64,000 nucleotides of DNA, from the NCBI RefSeq assembly GCF_004963255.1, contig NZ_SUGA01000003.1, forward strand, positions 232,514 to 296,513, given 5' to 3'. The DNA is from Mesorhizobium sp. (lineage in GTDB: Bacteria; Pseudomonadota; Alphaproteobacteria; Rhizobiales; Rhizobiaceae). A program made the position numbers and the translations under genes. Under the pieces are notes generated by a model. That model ran no database searches. It saw only the letters and a list, made by a program, of their open reading frames with translations, and was not told where the DNA came from. Shown here piece by piece: positions 59,695 through 64,000 of the stretch; position 1 is the stretch's first letter; each line of letters starts with the position of its first letter.

Positions 59695-60774
59695 TTGAAA
59701 TCTTTTCGCGACAAACGCCGCGATAATCGACCGCAGCACGCGAGGCCGGAACAGGCCCGCCCGCGGGACGCGTTCCCGGCCGGCCGGCCGCAGGCGGCCG
59801 CCGAGCGCCGCGAAACGAGACCGGCTGACCGGCAGGAAGCCAAGCCGGCGCCGCGCGTGCTTGCGCGCCGCGAGGGCTCCTTGCCCGCCGAGCGCCTGCC
59901 GCTTATCCTCGAAGTCGCGCCCAACGCCGACTACGCGCTGCTGGACAGCGGCGCGGGCGAAAAGCTCGAGCAATACGGCCCCTATCGCATCGTGCGCCCC
60001 GAGGGCCAGGCGATCTGGCAGCGCGCCCTTCCGGCAAAGGAATGGGAGCGCGTCGACGCAATCTTCACCGGCGACACCGACGAGGAAGGCATCGGCCGCT
60101 GGCGCTTCCCGAAGGCGCCACTCGGCGAGACCTGGCCGATGAAGCATGACGGCATCGACTATCTCGGCCGCTTCACCTCGTTTCGCCATGTCGGCGTCTT
60201 TCCGGAACAGGCTTCGCATTGGGATCATATGGCGGGGCTGATCGCGGCGGCGAAGCGGCCGGTCAAGGTACTGAACCTCTTCGGCTATACGGGGCTTGCC
60301 TCGCTGGTGGCCGCCCGCGCCGGCGCCGAGGTCACTCATGTCGATGCCTCGAAGAAGGCGATCGGCTGGGCGCGCGAGAACCAGGAGATGGCCGGCCTCG
60401 GCGACAAGCCGATCCGCTGGATCGTCGAGGACGCGGTGAAATTCGCCGAGCGCGAGGAGCGCCGCGGCAGCCGCTACGACATCGTGCTGTTCGATCCGCC
60501 CGCCTATGGCCGGGGCCCCAAGGGCGAGGTCTGGCAATTGTTCGAGGACCTGCCGGGCCTCACCGACCTCTGCCGCTCGATCCTGACGCCGAAGCCGCTG
60601 GCCGTCGTTCTCACCGCCTATTCGATCCGCGCCTCCTTCTTCGCCATCCATGCGCTGATGCGCGATACCTTCGCCGGCATGGGCGGCACGGTCGAATCCG
60701 GCGAATTGATCATTCGCGAGAAATCCGCCGGCCGCGCGCTGTCGACCTCGCTGTTCTCGCGCTGGGTGGCTTGA
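59695..60774 (+). CDS. SAM-dependent RNA methyltransferase, RlmI-like
   Basis: 359 residues from a TTG at 59695 behind GGAGATGATCC (MKSFRDKRRDNRPQHARPEQ); the ATG in that stretch is in another frame. A basic, low-complexity N-terminus (about 55 residues) precedes a domain with the SAM motif VKVLNLFGYTGLASLVAARA, EVTHVDASKKAIGWARENQE and the catalytic-region motif LFDPPAYGRGPKGEVW. The order resembles 23S rRNA m5C methyltransferase RlmI/RlmK. Its stop is one base before the TrmH-like gene, so they are cotranscribed. Confidence 0.84.
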   Translation: MKSFRDKRRDNRPQHARPEQARPRDAFPAGRPQAAAERRETRPADRQEAKPAPRVLARREGSLPAERLPLILEVAPNADYALLDSGAGEKLEQYGPYRIVRPEGQAIWQRALPAKEWERVDAIFTGDTDEEGIGRWRFPKAPLGETWPMKHDGIDYLGRFTSFRHVGVFPEQASHWDHMAGLIAAAKRPVKVLNLFGYTGLASLVAARAGAEVTHVDASKKAIGWARENQEMAGLGDKPIRWIVEDAVKFAEREERRGSRYDIVLFDPPAYGRGPKGEVWQLFEDLPGLTDLCRSILTPKPLAVVLTAYSIRASFFAIHALMRDTFAGMGGTVESGELIIREKSAGRALSTSLFSRWVA

Positions 60775-60775
60775 A

Positions 60776-61633
60776 ATGAACGCACATGACGGCGCTCGCC
60801 CTGTCGGGCAGGTCAAGGAAGTCACCAGCCTTGCCAATCCTCTGGTCAAGGACATCAAGGCGCTGGCGCTGAAGAAGTTCCGCGACCAGCAGAACGCCTT
60901 CATGGCCGAGGGCCTGAAGCTGGTCATCGACGCCCTCGACCTCGGCTGGTCGATAAGGACCCTGGTCTTCGCCAAGGCCGGACGCGGCAACGCCGCCGTC
61001 GAAAAGGTTGCCGCGCGGACCGTCGCCGCCGGCGGCACGGTGCTGGAGGTCTCCGAAAAGGTGCTGGCCGCCATCACCCGGCGTGAAAATCCGCAAATGG
61101 TGGTCGGCGTCTTCGCCCAGCAGACCGTGCCGCTGAAGGATATCCGCGCCAGGGACGGCGATGTCTGGGTGGCGCTCGACCGCGTCCGCGACCCCGGCAA
61201 TCTCGGCACCGTGATCCGCACCATCGACGCCGTCGGCGCCAAGGGCGTCATCCTGGTCGGCGACACCACCGATCCGTTCTCGCTGGAGACGGTGCGCGCC
61301 ACCATGGGCTCGATCTTTGCCGTGCCGGTCGCGAGAGCAACCGAGCAGGCCTTCCTCGCCTGGCGGCGCGATTTTTCGGGGCTGGTCGTTGGAACGCACC
61401 TCAAGGGCGCGGTCGACTATCGGTCCGTCGATTTCTCCAGGGGGCCGGTATTGCTGCTGATGGGCAACGAGCAGCAGGGTCTGCCCGACAGCCTCGCCGA
61501 GAGCTGCGACCGGCTGCTCCGGATCCCCCAGGCCGGCCGCGCCGATTCGCTCAATCTGGCGGTCGCCACGGGGGTGATGCTGTTCGAGATAAGGCGCGGC
61601 GCGTTGAAGCTCGACGCCACCGAGACGCGGTGA
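60776..61633 (+). CDS. TrmH/SpoU-family RNA methyltransferase
   Basis: 285 residues. An N-terminal substrate-binding part (VKDIKALALKKFRDQQNAFM) and the SPOUT knot with motifs DRVRDPGNLGTVIRTIDAVG, VLLLMGNEQQGLPDSLAESC and IPQAGRADSLNLAVATGVML. Methylates 2'-O of ribose in rRNA or tRNA; target not visible. Starts one base after the previous gene. A second RNA methyltransferase in tandem suggests a common translation-related transcript that ends with lspA. Confidence 0.9.
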   Translation: MNAHDGARPVGQVKEVTSLANPLVKDIKALALKKFRDQQNAFMAEGLKLVIDALDLGWSIRTLVFAKAGRGNAAVEKVAARTVAAGGTVLEVSEKVLAAITRRENPQMVVGVFAQQTVPLKDIRARDGDVWVALDRVRDPGNLGTVIRTIDAVGAKGVILVGDTTDPFSLETVRATMGSIFAVPVARATEQAFLAWRRDFSGLVVGTHLKGAVDYRSVDFSRGPVLLLMGNEQQGLPDSLAESCDRLLRIPQAGRADSLNLAVATGVMLFEIRRGALKLDATETR

Positions 61634-61643
61634 GGACTGATAA

Positions 61644-62132
61644 GTGAAATCCTGGTCCCCTTATGCCCTGCTGGTCGCGATCGCCATTGCGCTCGACCAG
61701 TGGATCAAGCAGCTGGTCGAGAACGGTCTCGCCTTTCAGGAAAAGGTCGATCTCCTGCCCTTCCTGGCGCTGTTCCGCACCTACAACACCGGCATCGCCT
61801 TCTCGATGTTCCAGTCCTTCGGCGATACCGGCCTTGTGGTCATCGCCGTGCTGGTCGTCGCCTTCGTGCTCTATCTCGCCACGCGCACCCCGGCCGGCCA
61901 TGTCGTCGCCCGCATCGGTTTTGCGCTCATCATCGGCGGCGCGCTCGGCAACCTCATCGATCGCGCTGTTTTCGGGCACGTCATCGACTACATCCTGTTC
62001 CACACGCCCGTCTGGTCCTTCGCGGTGTTCAATCTCGCCGACGCGTTCATTTCGGTCGGCGCGGCGCTCGTGGTCTTCGACGAGCTGATCGGCTGGGGCC
62101 GCGAAGCCAAGCCGCAGGACCCCGGCAATTGA
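61644..62132 (+). CDS. lspA: Lipoprotein signal peptidase LspA
   Basis: 162 residues from a GTG at 61644 (MKSWSPYALLVAIAIALDQW). Four spans and the catalytic Asp pair: GGALGNLIDRAVFGHVIDYI and NLADAFISVGAALVVF; the FRTYNTGIAFSMF loop is conserved. Cuts prolipoproteins before the diacylated Cys in the inner membrane. Follows the TrmH-like gene by ten bp. Confidence 0.94.
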   Translation: MKSWSPYALLVAIAIALDQWIKQLVENGLAFQEKVDLLPFLALFRTYNTGIAFSMFQSFGDTGLVVIAVLVVAFVLYLATRTPAGHVVARIGFALIIGGALGNLIDRAVFGHVIDYILFHTPVWSFAVFNLADAFISVGAALVVFDELIGWGREAKPQDPGN

Positions 62133-62186
62133 CCTCACGCGGTTGAAGCCGCAGAGTTCTCACCAGCCAGAACCGAGGAGAAAACC

Positions 62187-63176
62187 GTGACCGACACCTT
62201 CAAAGCCATCCTCGTTTCACGCGATGCGGACAAGAAGCAGTCCGTCGATGTCGTCGACCTCACCGAGGCCGACCTGATGGAGGGCGATGTCACCGTCGCC
62301 GTCGAGGCGACGACGGTGAACTACAAGGACGGGCTCGCCATCACCGGCAAGGCGCCGGTCGTGCGCCGCTGGCCGCTGGTTCCAGGCATCGATTTCGCCG
62401 GCACCGTGATCTCCTCTTCCCATGCCGACTGGCGCAAGGGCGACAAGGTTATTCTCAATGGCTGGGGTGTCGGCGAGACGCATTACGGCGCCTATGCCGG
62501 CCGCGCCCGCGTCAACGGCGACTGGCTGGTTCCGCTGCCCGAGGGCATGAGCGCACATGACGCGATGGCCGTCGGCACGGCTGGCTACACGGCCATGCTC
62601 TCCGTCATGGCGCTGGAGCGCCACGGCATCGTGCCGGATCGCGGTCCGGTGGTGGTGACGGGCGCGGCCGGCGGCGTCGGCTCGGTCGCCATCTCGATCC
62701 TATCGAGCCTCGGCTACCACGTCATCGCCTCGACCGGCCGCAACGCCGAAAGCCCCTATCTCATCGACCTCGGCGCGGCCGAAGTGATCTCGCGCGAGGA
62801 GCTCAGCCAGCCGGCGAAGCCGCTCGCCAAGGAACGCTGGGCGGGCGGCGTCGATTCGGTCGGCAGCCATACCTTGGCCAATGTCCTGTCGATGACCTCC
62901 TATGGCGGCGCGATCGCCGCCTGCGGCCTTGCCGGCGGCATGGACCTGCCGGGAAGCGTCGCGCCCTTCATCCTGCGCGGCGTCTCGCTGCTCGGCATCG
63001 ATTCTGTGATGGCGCCGAAGCCAGTCCGCCTGGAGGCATGGCGCCGCATCGGCGCCGACCTTGACCTGAAGAAGCTGTCGACATTGTCACGCAGCATCGG
63101 TTTCGACGGCATTGTCGCCGCCGCGCGCGACATCGTCGAAGGCAAGGTCCGGGGCCGCGTCGTCGTCGACATGTAG
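62187..63176 (+). CDS. acuI: Acrylyl-CoA reductase/quinone oxidoreductase, AcuI/YhdH-like
   Basis: 329 residues of the medium-chain dehydrogenase family, without zinc ligands. Typical segments: VTVAVEATTVNYKDGLAITG, PLVPGIDFAGTVISSSHADW, MAVGTAGYTAMLSVMALERH and nucleotide-binding VVVTGAAGGVGSVAISILSS, followed by GGMDLPGSVAPFILRGVSLL. Members reduce acrylyl-CoA to propionyl-CoA with NADPH, for example during dimethylsulfoniopropionate or 3-hydroxypropionate metabolism. AACCGAGGAGAAAACC precedes the ATG. Substrate is inferred from the family. Confidence 0.87.
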   Translation: MTDTFKAILVSRDADKKQSVDVVDLTEADLMEGDVTVAVEATTVNYKDGLAITGKAPVVRRWPLVPGIDFAGTVISSSHADWRKGDKVILNGWGVGETHYGAYAGRARVNGDWLVPLPEGMSAHDAMAVGTAGYTAMLSVMALERHGIVPDRGPVVVTGAAGGVGSVAISILSSLGYHVIASTGRNAESPYLIDLGAAEVISREELSQPAKPLAKERWAGGVDSVGSHTLANVLSMTSYGGAIAACGLAGGMDLPGSVAPFILRGVSLLGIDSVMAPKPVRLEAWRRIGADLDLKKLSTLSRSIGFDGIVAAARDIVEGKVRGRVVVDM

Positions 63177-63288
63177 CCGGAGGTCGCGGTTCCGCCAGCG
63201 CCCGCAGCGCGGCCGGAATCCGCGCAATCGCTAAAATTCGAACGATCCGCCCCAGTCTTCCATAATTTCTGTCTGGCATGGTCTGCGC

Positions 63289-64000
63289 ATGGTCGCGGAC
63301 TCCCACATCAGGCAGGACAGCAAAGCCGCGGGCGCTGACAGGCCCGGCGCGCCGAAGCGGCAGGTGCTCGTCGCGCCGCCGCTGGCTCCCGACTTGCCTG
63401 CCGCCAGCCACGAAGGCCTGCCTTTCCTGACGATCGTCGCCATCGTCGTCCTGGCCGGGCTGGCGCATCTCACCGGGGCGCCGATCATCGTCACCATCGG
63501 GCTCGCCGCCGTGGCCTTCGCCGGCCTTGCCATGCATCTGCGCAACCGCCGCGACGAGCGGCGCACCGCGGCGCTTCTCGACGAGACCGCCGCCCGCAGC
63601 CGCGCCGAGATCGAGACCCTCGCCGATCGCATGTGGGAGATGCAGGAGAGCGAGGAGCGCTTCCGCGGCCTGATCGACGCGCTCGGCGACCTCGTCGTCC
63701 ATCGCGATCGCGACGGCCATATCGTCTATGCCAACAGCGTCTTTGCCTCGCTTGTCGAGGTCGACCCTCGCAATCTCGCCGGCAAGACCCTGTCGGACCT
63801 TGGCATCGACGTCGGCATCGTTCCCGACGCCGCCTTCTCCGACCATGAATGCCTGAGCTCCACCGATGTCGCGATCCGCACGCCGAACGGCTCGCGCTGG
63901 TTCTCCTGGATCGAATTGTCGGTGCGCGACAAGGATACCGGCGCCGTCTCGCATCGGGCGATCGCGCGCGACATCACCGCCCGCAAGCGCGCCGAATCCT
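63289..64000 (+). CDS. PAS-domain sensor protein, partial (3' end outside window)
   Basis: First 237 residues from the ATG at 63289 (MVADSHIRQDSKAAGADRPG). Two spans lie close together (LPFLTIVAIVVLAGLAHLTG and PIIVTIGLAAVAFAGLAMHL), followed by a coiled-coil segment and a PAS domain (FRGLIDALGDLVVHRDRDGH, IVYANSVFASLVEVDPRNLA, GSRWFSWIELSVRDKDTGAV). The layout suggests a membrane histidine kinase such as the PleC/CckA group, but no kinase domain is inside the window, so the output domain is unknown. Confidence 0.8.
   Translation, partial: MVADSHIRQDSKAAGADRPGAPKRQVLVAPPLAPDLPAASHEGLPFLTIVAIVVLAGLAHLTGAPIIVTIGLAAVAFAGLAMHLRNRRDERRTAALLDETAARSRAEIETLADRMWEMQESEERFRGLIDALGDLVVHRDRDGHIVYANSVFASLVEVDPRNLAGKTLSDLGIDVGIVPDAAFSDHECLSSTDVAIRTPNGSRWFSWIELSVRDKDTGAVSHRAIARDITARKRAES

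Noticed and set aside
1..64000. CRISPR arrays, tRNA or rRNA genes, insertion sequences
   Set aside because: No regularly spaced direct repeats, no cloverleaf with conserved T-loop words and no transposase motifs were noticed. A dedicated search tool was not available.

Overview
The window is high-GC chromosomal DNA of an alphaproteobacterium in the Rhizobiales, most likely Mesorhizobium or a close relative. The grounds are the gene order lptC-lptA-lptB-rpoN-hpf-ptsN, an FnrN-type regulator, an IalB-family protein, DUF1150 behind an Hsp20 gene, and intergenic palindromes of the GAGCATGATCCCGAAAAGTGG type that are typical of rhizobia. This is inference from motifs and context; no database was searched. 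I see no tRNA, rRNA, CRISPR array or intact insertion sequence.

Layout. 1-3.1 kb: nitrate assimilation, read leftwards. nasT-nasS lie upstream of a leader that carries an NtrC-like site, a sigma-54 promoter, two ANTAR-type hexaloop hairpins and a terminator, followed by a 56-residue membrane protein and a nitrate/nitrite MFS transporter cut by the window edge. 3.2-8 kb: microaerobic block with fnrN, a hemerythrin protein, cydD and cydC, an FNR-like box in the divergent promoter, and a short frameshifted piece resembling the end of CydB; no intact cydAB is present. 8-10.5 kb: a HerA-like ATPase and two uncharacterised genes.

10.6-21.4 kb: a probable catabolic and uptake cluster (RidA-like protein, amidohydrolase, flavin monooxygenase with an N-terminal SnoaL-like domain, RpiR regulator, three-part ABC importer with a Tat-exported binding protein, Gfo/Idh/MocA dehydrogenase, amidase). 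The substrate is unknown. 21.8-30.2 kb: complete potassium-uptake operon kdpFABCDE with two extra small membrane genes, one before kdpF and one between kdpA and kdpB.

30-41 kb: mixed small genes (IalB, Nudix, ArsR with an SRPBCC partner, VOC, two DUF1801, a GGDEF-EAL protein, GNAT, endonuclease III, DUF2214, DUF2244, an AraC-alkyltransferase fusion). 41.4-43.3 kb: a compact four-gene set of secreted proteins, two of them similar pilin-like proteins, with a one-domain pilus-chaperone-like protein and no usher. 43.5-48 kb: ribokinase, amidase, LysE exporter and nucleoside hydrolase. 48.1-49 kb: an Hsp20 gene with an RpoH-type promoter and a possible RNA thermometer, then DUF1150.

49.1-54.4 kb: ptsN, hpf, rpoN and lptBAC, read leftwards. 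54.7-64 kb: sppA, ihfB, a LapA-domain protein, ornithine cyclodeaminase-like, EVE, VOC, a WYL regulator, DUF1772, two RNA methyltransferases, lspA, an acuI-like reductase and the start of a PAS sensor. Parts of the window interlock: rpoN encodes the sigma factor that the nitrate promoter appears to need, and FnrN probably acts at the box between the hemerythrin gene and cydDC.
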